A program made the position numbers and the translations under genes. 64,000 nt of DNA from Burkholderia sp. Leaf177 (lineage in GTDB: Bacteria > Pseudomonadota > Gammaproteobacteria > Burkholderiales > Burkholderiaceae): NCBI RefSeq assembly GCF_001424345.1, contig NZ_LMPF01000022.1, positions 267,527-331,526 on the forward strand, written 5' to 3'. Every line of letters begins with the position of its first letter. Positions within the stretch are counted from its first letter, which is position 1. This document shows positions 47,739-56,189 of the stretch, one piece after another. Under the pieces are notes generated by a model. That model was not told where the DNA came from, made no database searches, and was given only the letters and a program-made list of their open reading frames with translations.

Positions 47739-48974
47739 ATGCCACGAATTGCCATCATCGGCGCCGGGATTACTGGCGTCACCAGCGCTTATTCGCTCGC
47801 GAACCGCGGGTTTGAAGTCATTGTTTTTGAACGGCATCGCTATGCCGCCATGGAAACATCGTTCGCAAACGGCGGACAGCTTTCAGTAAGCAATGCCGAG
47901 GTCTGGAACCATACGGCGACAGTAATGAAAGGCCTGCGTTGGATGTTTACGCGCGATGCGCCGCTGCTGCTTAACCCGTCGCCCTCGTGGCACAAGTATT
48001 CATGGATGGGCGAATTTCTTCGCCAAATCCCGAATTATCGTGCCAACACCATTGAGACCGTGCGCCTTGCGCTCGCGGCGCGTGAGCATCTGTATTCGAT
48101 CGCCAGTTGTGAAAGTATCCAATTTGATCTTGAGAGGCGCGGCATCCTGCATATTTATAAAAATCGGAACGATTTCGACGCTGCGGCGAAGGTCAATGAG
48201 TTGCTGCGTGAGGGCGGACTCGACCGGCATGCGGTTGGCGCAAATGAAATAGGCACTATCGAGCCGGCCTTGCACGGCGACTTCCATGGCGGCTTTTTCA
48301 CTCCTTCGGATTCAACGGGCGACATCCACAAGTTCACGCGCGGTCTGGCCGACGCATGCGCGCGTCGCGGCGTCGAGTTCCGGTATGACACTTCTATAAC
48401 GTCGATCAAACAAGACAGCGACGGACGTTTTTGCATCGAAGCGTTAAACGGTGGTGAGCCGGCCGAAGACACGTTCGAGCAAATTGTTGTGTGTGCAGGC
48501 GTGGGCAGTCGAGCGTTCGCCGCTATGCTGGGTGACCATGTTAACGTCTATCCGGTGAAGGGGTATTCGATCACCGTTTGTCTTGACGACGAGAAGAGCC
48601 AACGTGCTGCGCCCTGGGTGAGTCTCCTTGACGACAAGGCTAAGATTGTTACTAGCCGGCTTGGAGTCGATCGCTTCCGCGTGGCGGGCACGGCCGAGAT
48701 CAACGGCATCAATCGTGACATACGCGCCGACCGTATAGCGCCGCTGGTCGGGTGGACGCGTCGTTTGTTCCCGGAAGTCTCAACGGGTCGCGTTATTCCG
48801 TGGGCAGGCCTGCGCCCGATGCTGCCGAGCATGTTACCGCGCGTCGGACGCGGTAAGCGTCCAGGCGTTTTCTACAATACCGGACACGGGCACCTTGGTT
48901 GGACACTTTCCGCCGCGACGGCCGAGTTGCTTGCTCAAAATGTCGAAAAGATAAAACGGCAATCGACCTCTTGA
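47739..48974 (+). CDS. DadA-like FAD-dependent amino-acid dehydrogenase under glycine control
   Basis: 411 residues from ATG 47739, which gives the usual N-terminus MPRIAIIGAGITGVTSAYSL with the FAD motif GAGITG at 8-13. FANGGQLSVSNAEVW (42 on) and the C-terminal WAGLRPMLPSMLPRVG followed by NTGHGHLGWTLS are those of the D-amino-acid dehydrogenase small subunit group. The glycine riboswitch just upstream suggests that glycine or a glycine-related amino acid is the substrate, as for glycine oxidase. Which one cannot be told from the sequence. Confidence 0.9.
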   Translation: MPRIAIIGAGITGVTSAYSLANRGFEVIVFERHRYAAMETSFANGGQLSVSNAEVWNHTATVMKGLRWMFTRDAPLLLNPSPSWHKYSWMGEFLRQIPNYRANTIETVRLALAAREHLYSIASCESIQFDLERRGILHIYKNRNDFDAAAKVNELLREGGLDRHAVGANEIGTIEPALHGDFHGGFFTPSDSTGDIHKFTRGLADACARRGVEFRYDTSITSIKQDSDGRFCIEALNGGEPAEDTFEQIVVCAGVGSRAFAAMLGDHVNVYPVKGYSITVCLDDEKSQRAAPWVSLLDDKAKIVTSRLGVDRFRVAGTAEINGINRDIRADRIAPLVGWTRRLFPEVSTGRVIPWAGLRPMLPSMLPRVGRGKRPGVFYNTGHGHLGWTLSAATAELLAQNVEKIKRQSTS

Positions 48975-49161
48975 GTTTTCTTCGCAAATCGGGTCGACAG
49001 AAACGCCCTTATGATTGACTCCGCAACGTGGCCGATAAGCGTGACCATGTATCCCGTCATGCATATACAGGTCTTTCCGATGGGAACGATGTACTGAAGC
49101 AACCGGCGCTTTTTGGGCCGTAAGCGCTCGGCAATCTAAGGGTTCGGGAGCCGATGTCAGC

Positions 49162-49367
49162 CTACTGTTGAAGCTGAGGCTGCCAGAGGTGCGGTAACAG
49201 CTCATCGAGCCGACTGGCGGGCTGCGTAGGGAGCCGCGTCAGGAAGTCTTCAGATAGGCACAAAGATCGTGTCCATTAAGCTTCACAGACCGGATGAGAC
49301 TCATCACTGCAACTTGGCGCCGACCGGCGCGAACTGAGCCTGCGAAGAGCAAATTCCGCCGGTTATG
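49162..49367 (-). mobile_element. Remnant of an IS66-family transposase (C-terminus)
   Basis: The minus strand reads NLLFAGSVRAGRRQVAVMSL, IRSVKLNGHDLCAYLK, then after a one-base frameshift FLTRLPTQPASRLDELLPH and a stop. This is the standard end of IS66 TnpC. The match begins exactly at the inner edge of a 10-bp inverted repeat, so the upstream transposase sequence was cut off there by another insertion or deletion. Confidence 0.85.
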
Positions 49368-49387
49368 GAGAACTTCGCATAACCGGC
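49358..49387. repeat. 10-bp inverted repeat at the IS66 break point
   Basis: GCCGGTTATG and CATAACCGGC, perfect, with a 10-base spacer. It looks like a recombination core or element end for the tyrosine-recombinase remnant beside it. Confidence 0.6.
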
Positions 49388-49548
49388 GTCATGTGCACTT
49401 CCGTATTGTGCAGCGCGCGTTTCGTCTCCCAGTTCCTTTACCGGCCTAAACGTTTTGCGTAGCGGCGCCGAAGGGCTCAACTCCGCATAATAAATCGTGA
49501 TCCGATGGTGTTCCGCAAACCCCTCCTGCGGAGACCGTTTTCTGGAGC

Positions 49549-49737
49549 ATGCCTGAACCGTCTGGCCGGCGAGACTGGTTGTTAAATGGGCCACTGAACC
49601 AATTCGTCGATTCCTACATTGCTGAACTGGAGCGCCGACATTATGCACGAGATACCGTTGAAGCGCAGCCCCGGTGCCTCGCTCAATTCAGTTATTGGAT
49701 GAGACGTAAGCGCCTTTGCGCTTCGGCTGTTGATTAA
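49549..49737 (+). pseudogene. N-terminal remnant of a tyrosine recombinase/integrase
   Basis: 62 codons. LNQFVDSYIAELERRHYARD and FSYWMRRKRL have the form of the SAM-like core-binding domain that opens Xer/RIT-type integrases. The frame stops before the catalytic domain, and substitutions such as AQPRCL disturb the usual helix. Non-functional. Confidence 0.75.
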
Positions 49738-50089
49738 GCGTACGCACCCGGTAAAGTCATTGGCGGCTAGGATCAGGCGATAGCTTGTTTCAAGGCCGTT
49801 CGTGCAGTCGACCGGGCACATCACTGCACGACGTCCTCCACGCTGCGTAAGAGAACACAGCGAAGCCCAGCGCGAACATGCTTAATGGAGGCGATCATCG
49901 TCCATGCTGTCGTTGGAAGCTGTAAAAAATGCTGGGATGCGTTCTGCTAGGGCCACGTAACACGTCGCTGTCCAATCCGTGAAAATTCTTGTAGAGCGAG
50001 TTCAACAAATCTTGGTTCAACAGCGCGACCCGCACTCGCACGGACTGTTGCAATAAGAATGGATAGGCGCGCAGAGACGATATGGTAAA
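49738..50089. other. Intergenic region after the recombinase remnant
   Basis: About 350 bases, no supported gene. Probably mobile-element debris that I cannot classify further. Confidence 0.45.
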
Positions 50090-51043
50090 TCAGCTGGTTG
50101 CGACGGTAGTACTTTTACGGGAGCGAATTTTGCCGTCGATTTGCGGAATGAACTCTTGTTTGATGAGTTCCCGCATGACGTGCATGAAGTCTGTCACGAT
50201 CCTAGATCGCGGCTGGTGTGCTGGAAGTACCATAGAAACCTCGAACGGGATGGGAGGCTCAAGCCGACGAAATACCGCGCCGGGGTATTTAGCGTAGGTG
50301 GCCGAAAACAGGTCGATTACTGTTAGGCCCAGACCGCCGGCGGCCATGCTGCAAGCTGAGGGCGCAAGGGTGGTTTCTACCGGGCGTTCGCACGTAACGC
50401 CTGCCCCGTCCATCGCCATTTCCAGGCGCATGCGCAAAGGGTTGTTGGGGCTTAGGGAAATCAGGGGCTGGCCCTGCAGGTCGGAAATCTTGATCACTTT
50501 TTTGCGAGCAAGCGGATGAGTGCTCGGAAGCATACAGACGGCCTCGACAGCGGTGAACGGGATAATATCGACACCTGGGTATTCGTTGCCCATGATATGG
50601 ACAAAACCGATGTCAAATTGATTGGCTGCGGTCAGCTCCAGAATGCTCAGTGAATTCCGCATGTCCAGCGACGTAGTGACGCCCGGCCGGTCGTGGGAAA
50701 AGCGGCGGACGCCTTCGGTCAACACACTAAGGCCCAGCGTAGTCATCGAGCCGATGCGCAAGGTACCTGCACGAAGTGTTTTCAAGTCCTGCGCCACGCG
50801 CTCAACGCGTTCAATTCCTTGGTAAAAGCGATCAACTTCGCTGAATAGACGCCGCGCTTCCGCGCCCGGTATCAGGCGATTGCCTTCTCGGCGAAACAAG
50901 CGCACCTGCAAGGTCTGCTCAAAATCCTTAATCAAACGGCTCACCGCAGGCTGGCTGATCTTCAACATCTCCGCTGCAATCGTCATGCTGCCGGTCACCA
51001 TGACCTTGCGAAACGCTTCGAGTTGCCGCGGGTTCAGTTGCAT
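50090..51043 (-). CDS. LysR-family regulator (NocR/OccR-like)
   Basis: 317 residues from ATG 51043. GTG 12 bases upstream is possible. The HTH reads LEAFRKVMVTGSMTIAAEML and ISQPAVSRLIKDFEQTLQVR. The effector domain begins near residue 95 (LRIGSMTTLGLSVLTEGVRR). The IAAEMLxISQPAVSRLI form and TLRIGSM fit the opine/arginine-type NocR/OccR branch. It is divergent from the Dpp operon and most likely activates it through the palindrome between them. Confidence 0.9.
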   Translation of the reverse strand: MQLNPRQLEAFRKVMVTGSMTIAAEMLKISQPAVSRLIKDFEQTLQVRLFRREGNRLIPGAEARRLFSEVDRFYQGIERVERVAQDLKTLRAGTLRIGSMTTLGLSVLTEGVRRFSHDRPGVTTSLDMRNSLSILELTAANQFDIGFVHIMGNEYPGVDIIPFTAVEAVCMLPSTHPLARKKVIKISDLQGQPLISLSPNNPLRMRLEMAMDGAGVTCERPVETTLAPSACSMAAGGLGLTVIDLFSATYAKYPGAVFRRLEPPIPFEVSMVLPAHQPRSRIVTDFMHVMRELIKQEFIPQIDGKIRSRKSTTVATS

Positions 51044-51080
51044 GGCTGCCACCAAAGAAAAGGAGGATTAAAAGTTTCAG

Positions 51081-51097
51081 CATAACATTTTGTTATG
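51081..51097. promoter_or_regulatory. LysR-type operator
   Basis: CATAACA-TTT-TGTTATG, a perfect 7-bp inverted repeat, contains ATAAC-N5-GTTAT, close to the classical T-N11-A LysR box. It lies 38 bases from the regulator start and 131 bases from dppB. Confidence 0.7.
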
Positions 51098-51227
51098 TGC
51101 GTCCAACACTGTATGGGTTTGCGTTTGGAATATCGGAGCGGAATGATCTTCACCGTTGCCTTCATTGTCATCGGCCCGCCACATCATGGGGACGAGCCAA
51201 ACTACTTCAAAAGATTAGAGAGCCGCC

Positions 51228-52148
51228 GTGCTGAACTATGCTATCCGACGCCTGTTGCTGCTGCCGCCCATGCTCCTGGCGATATCTGTTGCCGTGTTCA
51301 TGGTGATGCATTTCATCCCCGGTGATCCCGCTAGGTTAGCGGCAGGTCCGGATGCCACCGAGGCAGATGTACAGCAAATTCGAGAGAACTACGGCCTAAA
51401 TCGCCCGTTGGTTACACAGTACGTGGTCTATCTCAGCAAGGTTTCTCGAGGCGATTTTGGCGAATCGTTTCAGACCTACACCCCTGTGAGCGAGGGCATC
51501 GCGCGAACCCTTCCCGCAACTCTTGAATTAACAACTGCAGGAATGTTCCTGGCAGTCATTGTCGGGGTACCTCTTGGTATAGCAGCGGCGCTTAGGCCGC
51601 ATAGCGCCCTAGACAATCTTCTAACAACGTTAGCTGTATTAGGAATTTCCATGCCAGGATTTTTTCTAGGCTTGCTGCTGATCTTGATATTTGCAGCGAC
51701 GCTGGGCTGGCTTCCTCCAGATGGTAGAGGCGGGCCCCTTCACTTGATAATGCCAGCGATCACCCTTGGTTTGCCCTATGTCGCGACTTTCGCTCGTTTA
51801 ACTCGTTCCACCATGATGGACGTCCTAGACGAAGACTTCATCCGGACCGCCTATGCCAAAGGGGTTCCGCGGTATCGCGTCGTTATTAAGCATGCCCTGG
51901 TGAATGCAGCCATTCCACTCATCACAATTTTCGGTATGGATTTTGGGCGGTTGTTGGGCGGTGCGGTGATAGTGGAAACCGTCTTTGCTTGGCCTGGACT
52001 CGGGAGATACATGCTGGCTGCGATCATCGCGCGAGACATATATGTGGTCCAAGGAACAATCCTCGTTTTTGCGACATCAGTTGTGCTCATCAATCTTCTA
52101 GTGGATCTTGCATATGGAATCATCGACCCTCGCATCGCATACGCCTGA
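51228..52148 (+). CDS. Dpp/Opp-type ABC importer permease (DppB-like)
   Basis: 306 residues, GTG start (VLNYAIRRLLLLPPMLLAIS). It has the binding-protein-dependent permease domain with six membrane segments and the signature DEDFIRTAYAKGVPRYRVVI. Family members form the channel for di- or oligopeptides, opines or nickel. First gene of a five-gene unit. It overlaps the next gene by 35 bases. Confidence 0.93.
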   Translation: MLNYAIRRLLLLPPMLLAISVAVFMVMHFIPGDPARLAAGPDATEADVQQIRENYGLNRPLVTQYVVYLSKVSRGDFGESFQTYTPVSEGIARTLPATLELTTAGMFLAVIVGVPLGIAAALRPHSALDNLLTTLAVLGISMPGFFLGLLLILIFAATLGWLPPDGRGGPLHLIMPAITLGLPYVATFARLTRSTMMDVLDEDFIRTAYAKGVPRYRVVIKHALVNAAIPLITIFGMDFGRLLGGAVIVETVFAWPGLGRYMLAAIIARDIYVVQGTILVFATSVVLINLLVDLAYGIIDPRIAYA

Positions 52149-53022
52149 GGCAGTCGTGTCGGCCTCTCGCTCTCCGCGTCGCGGGTTTATACGCTTCCTC
52201 GTAATCAGACGCCGATGGGTCGCGTTATCGGCCTTGTTGATCATCACGCTGATCGTGGGTGCGGCTGTAGCTGCGCCGTGGCTTTTTGATTGGAATGCGG
52301 TGACGCGAGTAAGTTTGGAAAAATCGTTAATACCACCAGGAGCCACCTACTGGCTCGGAACGGATGAACTAGGAAGAGACCTGTTAGGGCGTGTGCTGTG
52401 GGGCGCTCGCATTACGCTCGCCGTTGCGTTTGGCAGCGTTGTTATTGCGATGGTAGTTGGGATTTCATTAGGCGCAGCGTGCGGTTATTACTCCGGTGTA
52501 GCCCCGGCGGCCATCATGCGGCTTATGGATTTCTTGATCGCGTTTCCCCGCACTTTGGTGGCGATAGTTGTGGTAACGGTGGCGGGTAACAGTATCTCCA
52601 GTCTCACGCTGGCAATCGCAATTTCCACAATTCCAATCTACGTACGTTTTTTCGCGGGACCGATTAAGGCATTAAAGGAACGGGAGTTTGTGCTGGCATC
52701 AAAAACGATTGGGATGGGCGACTTTAAAATGCTGGTTACCCATATTCTTCCCAACGTTGGCTCGCTGATTATTGTGCAAGCGACTGTTTCTCTAGCGGAA
52801 GCGATCTTGATTGGATCGGGTCTAAGTTTTCTTGGCCTGGGTCCACCTCCTCCAATTCCGGAGTGGGGAGCGATGATCGCCGCGTCGCGCCCACTTTTAG
52901 TGATCCACCCATATGTCTTAATCGCACCAGGTGGAGCCTTATTCATTGTCATCCTTAGTTTTAACTTGGCCGGCGACGCTTTACGGGACTATGTAGATCC
53001 AAAGTCGCGGTATGGTCATTGA
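52114..53022 (+). CDS. Dpp/Opp-type ABC importer permease (DppC-like)
   Basis: 302 residues from ATG 52114, within the end of the previous gene. It has the N-terminal membrane segment LSALLIITLIVGAAVAAPWL, the GTDELGRDLLGRVLWGAR block typical of DppC, and the EAA-like loop REFVLASKTIGMGDFKM. Works with DppB. The 86 bases before the binding-protein gene contain no terminator. Confidence 0.93.
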   Translation: MESSTLASHTPEAVVSASRSPRRGFIRFLVIRRRWVALSALLIITLIVGAAVAAPWLFDWNAVTRVSLEKSLIPPGATYWLGTDELGRDLLGRVLWGARITLAVAFGSVVIAMVVGISLGAACGYYSGVAPAAIMRLMDFLIAFPRTLVAIVVVTVAGNSISSLTLAIAISTIPIYVRFFAGPIKALKEREFVLASKTIGMGDFKMLVTHILPNVGSLIIVQATVSLAEAILIGSGLSFLGLGPPPPIPEWGAMIAASRPLLVIHPYVLIAPGGALFIVILSFNLAGDALRDYVDPKSRYGH

Positions 53023-53108
53023 CCTCATCAGACTCGATCGAGCAGCAATGAAGGCAGTTGATGAGCGAATCGAAGGGTTTGCCTTACATATCTAGGGAGC
53101 AGCAGCGC

Positions 53109-54668
53109 ATGAAGCACCGAAGCATAAAACTGATGCTAGCGATGGTCCTGAGCATTACGACTGCTGCTCTCGACATAACACTGGCACATGCAGATACTGC
53201 GCTGACATACGTGCAGGGCACCGATATTGACACGCTCGACCCTGCGATAACACGTAGCACGACCTCGCAAATAGTGATCGCGCATTTGTTTAACCAACTG
53301 GTGATGTGGGACGGCCCGCAACTGAAAAAGATTGTGCCAGATCTGGCTGAATCATGGTCTACGTCAGCCGATGGTAAAAGTTGGCTTTTTAACTTGCGCA
53401 CGAATGTAAAATTTCAAGACGGCACCATATTCAACGCGGCAGCGGTAAAGTTTAACCTCGATCGTATTCGCAATCCAAAGCTGGGGTCCCCTAATCGCTC
53501 CTACTTTGCCGATATTGAATCAGTAACGGCACCTTCGGAATTTGTCCTTGAGATTAAGACAAAGCGTCCCTCGCCGGTGTTACTTGAGACTCTCGCACAA
53601 AGTTGGGCGGCGATGAGTAGTCCGACTGCGATCCAAAAGTATGGCCGAGCTTATGGGCATCACCCAGTTGGAACGGGGCCATACGAATTCGAAAGCTGGA
53701 TACCTAACGATCGGACGAATATCAGGCGCAACCCAACTTACTTTGGCCAACCTGCTAGCGCTGACGAACTGATCTTTCGCCCAGTACCGGAGGATTGGGC
53801 ACGCGTTATCGAAATCAAAACGGAAAATGCTGACATGGCCGGCGATTTGTCGCCAGAGTCGGCATCCCAAATAAAAATTGACGGCAAAGTTTCGCTAACT
53901 CAAGTGCCCAGTTCGTATCAAGTTTTTTTTGAACTAAATGTCACAAAGCCGCCATTCGACGACGTCCGGATTCGACGTGCAGTGAATCTCGCAATCGACA
54001 GGCAAGCCATTGTTAGTAAGGTACTAATGGGCTACGGGAAGGTCCCCACAGGTCCGTTTCCTGAAGGCACTCAGGGCCGCAGAGTCTTTTCACCTGAGGC
54101 ATTTGATCCTGAGGCTGCGCGTAAATTAATACGCGATGTCTATCCAAAAGGCTTCCCTGGAACGGTCGTAATCTGGACGCCTTCAGGGCGTTACACGAAA
54201 GATCGGCAGGTCGCTGAGGTAGTGCAGGGATACCTAAATGCGGTCGGCCTAAAGACCGAATTTCGAGTTTGGGAGTGGGCGTCTTACCAAAAAACGTTGT
54301 ACCGACCTGAGACTGGAAAGGGTACGGGCAAGGGAACTAATGACGCCAACATGTGGCTGCTAGGGACTGGAATAAACGTGGCTGACATCCGCTTGCGACG
54401 CAAGCTCTCGACGGGAGATCCATCAAACCTGACCGGCTACAGCAATCCAAGGGTGGATCACTTATTGGAGGCGGCCGCCACAGAAATGAACTACGACAAG
54501 CGGTTGGGTTACTACGGAGACATTCAGGAGATTTTGTGGAAGGAAGCGCCCAACACAATCCCATTATTTGACGAAGTGCAGTTGTTCGGGACACGTAAAA
54601 ATTTGCAAGGCTTTACTGTTTACGACGACGGAATTGTCGACTTAAAGCGGGCCGTACTAACAAAGTAA
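53109..54668 (+). CDS. Periplasmic binding protein, SBP_bac_5 family (DppA-like)
   Basis: 519 residues from ATG 53109, chosen because GGGAG precedes it and a clean signal peptide follows (MKHRSIKLMLAMVLSITTAA, cleavage near AHAD). An upstream ATG would put 16 charged residues before the signal. Family blocks: DIDTLDPAITRSTTS, LAESWSTSADGKSWLFNLR, VKFQDGTIFNAAAVKFNLDR, GTGPYEFESW. It binds a peptide-like ligand or an amino-acid conjugate. Confidence 0.93.
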   Translation: MKHRSIKLMLAMVLSITTAALDITLAHADTALTYVQGTDIDTLDPAITRSTTSQIVIAHLFNQLVMWDGPQLKKIVPDLAESWSTSADGKSWLFNLRTNVKFQDGTIFNAAAVKFNLDRIRNPKLGSPNRSYFADIESVTAPSEFVLEIKTKRPSPVLLETLAQSWAAMSSPTAIQKYGRAYGHHPVGTGPYEFESWIPNDRTNIRRNPTYFGQPASADELIFRPVPEDWARVIEIKTENADMAGDLSPESASQIKIDGKVSLTQVPSSYQVFFELNVTKPPFDDVRIRRAVNLAIDRQAIVSKVLMGYGKVPTGPFPEGTQGRRVFSPEAFDPEAARKLIRDVYPKGFPGTVVIWTPSGRYTKDRQVAEVVQGYLNAVGLKTEFRVWEWASYQKTLYRPETGKGTGKGTNDANMWLLGTGINVADIRLRRKLSTGDPSNLTGYSNPRVDHLLEAAATEMNYDKRLGYYGDIQEILWKEAPNTIPLFDEVQLFGTRKNLQGFTVYDDGIVDLKRAVLTK

Positions 54669-54680
54669 CTGAGAAAACTG

Positions 54681-56189
54681 ATGACTACACATATTGCTGA
54701 GAACGAAACCCTACTGACCGAAGCGCGCTTGAGTGCTCCCCCGGCTGAGCGTTTAGTCAAATACCACGACATCCCTGGCCTGGAACGTGAGAAAAGCCAG
54801 TACCGAGAGTTCCTAGCGGTCGATCTTGCACACACCGCAATGCTGGTCGAGGAAGGGATTATCGGGCGTCCGGTGGGACGTTCAATCTTAAAGCAACTGT
54901 TGCGGTTGCGGGAAATGCAGGCTGATGATTTTCCGACTGATGTTCGAAAAGGTAGCTTCTTGCTGCAGGTCGAGTCGTTTCTTTTGGCCGCAATTGGAGA
55001 GGATTTTGCCGGTCAGATGCATACCGGACGAAGCCGTATTGACCAAGGCGCCACTGTCCGGCGCCTCTACGATCGTAATCGCATGTTGGACGTCATGGAT
55101 CGGCTAAATGTCCTTCAAACCGCGATATCCAATCAGGCTGCTCGGCATTCGCGAACCATCATGCCTGGGTACACACATATGCAACACGCTCAGCCCTGGG
55201 TTTTTGGACATTATCTGCTGAGCTTCGCAACACGTTTGCACGATAGTTTCGAACGGCTGACGCAAGCCTACGCGAGGGTGAATCGCAATCCGCTGGGGGC
55301 CGTAGGGCTTGCAGGAACCTCGTGGCCCTTAAATCGAACACGAACCACCAACCTTCTTGGCTTTGATGCTGTACTCGAAAATTCCAAATTGGGGCGCGAG
55401 GCGTGGTATGCCGCAGAAGCTATTGGTGCCCTTTCATTTGTGATGGCTGATATGAATGACCTCGCTACAGATCTGCACTTGTGGTCGAGTATTGAGTTCG
55501 GGCTGGTTGAAAGCGACGACAGCTACTGCGGAACCAGCAGCATATTCCCGCAGAAAAAAAACCCGGCAGCTTTGGAGACAATCAAAAAAGCGGCCGGAGA
55601 GGCGGTGACTTGGCTAGCAACTGCCCTAGCAACATTTCGGGCAGAAGGCACTGGAGACCAGGCGATGCGCGATTTGCCGCTCATTCATAGTGCATTGCAA
55701 ACTACTGAAGGCATGCTCGACCTTTTCGCAGGAGTGATCGACACTCTAATCGTACATGACGCGCGGATGTCGGAACTGCTTGCCGGCAGTTGGTGCACGG
55801 CGAGCAACCTCGCTGATGTGATTGTGCGTGAGACGGGGATCTCGTTCCGACAGGTACACCATATCGTTGCACGCGTAGTACGCAATAGTTTGGCAACAGG
55901 CGTCAGACCGGCTGAACTAACGGGTGCTTCGCTTGATCGGGCGGCGATGGAAACGGCCGGTTTTTCTTTGAATCTCAGCGATGAGATTGTGCGCGACGCG
56001 CTTGATCCGCGTCGGTTCGTCGAAACACGAGTAACAACCGGAAGTGTCGGGCCTTCTCAGGTTGATCGGCTGTTAGCCGATGCATGTGTGGAACGCGAAA
56101 AAGATCGAAAATGGGTTGAACTTGCGCGGTCTCGACTGTCCTCAGCCGGCGCCGAACTGGATAGGGCAGTAGAAGCAATTTTGGCATGA
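54681..56189 (+). CDS. Argininosuccinate-lyase-like enzyme
   Basis: Lyase of the aspartase/fumarase superfamily, ASL branch, 502 residues. HTGRSRID (114-121), YTHMQHAQP (164-172, catalytic His166) and the signature GTSSIFPQKKNP (284-295) with serines 286-287 are conserved. These enzymes split C-N bonds by beta-elimination, often releasing fumarate. Its place between a binding protein and the ATPase of an importer, with no argG nearby, argues against arginine synthesis. Catabolism of an imported N-succinyl or aminopolycarboxylate compound (as EDDS lyase does) is a better guess. Confidence 0.9.
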   Translation: MTTHIAENETLLTEARLSAPPAERLVKYHDIPGLEREKSQYREFLAVDLAHTAMLVEEGIIGRPVGRSILKQLLRLREMQADDFPTDVRKGSFLLQVESFLLAAIGEDFAGQMHTGRSRIDQGATVRRLYDRNRMLDVMDRLNVLQTAISNQAARHSRTIMPGYTHMQHAQPWVFGHYLLSFATRLHDSFERLTQAYARVNRNPLGAVGLAGTSWPLNRTRTTNLLGFDAVLENSKLGREAWYAAEAIGALSFVMADMNDLATDLHLWSSIEFGLVESDDSYCGTSSIFPQKKNPAALETIKKAAGEAVTWLATALATFRAEGTGDQAMRDLPLIHSALQTTEGMLDLFAGVIDTLIVHDARMSELLAGSWCTASNLADVIVRETGISFRQVHHIVARVVRNSLATGVRPAELTGASLDRAAMETAGFSLNLSDEIVRDALDPRRFVETRVTTGSVGPSQVDRLLADACVEREKDRKWVELARSRLSSAGAELDRAVEAILA

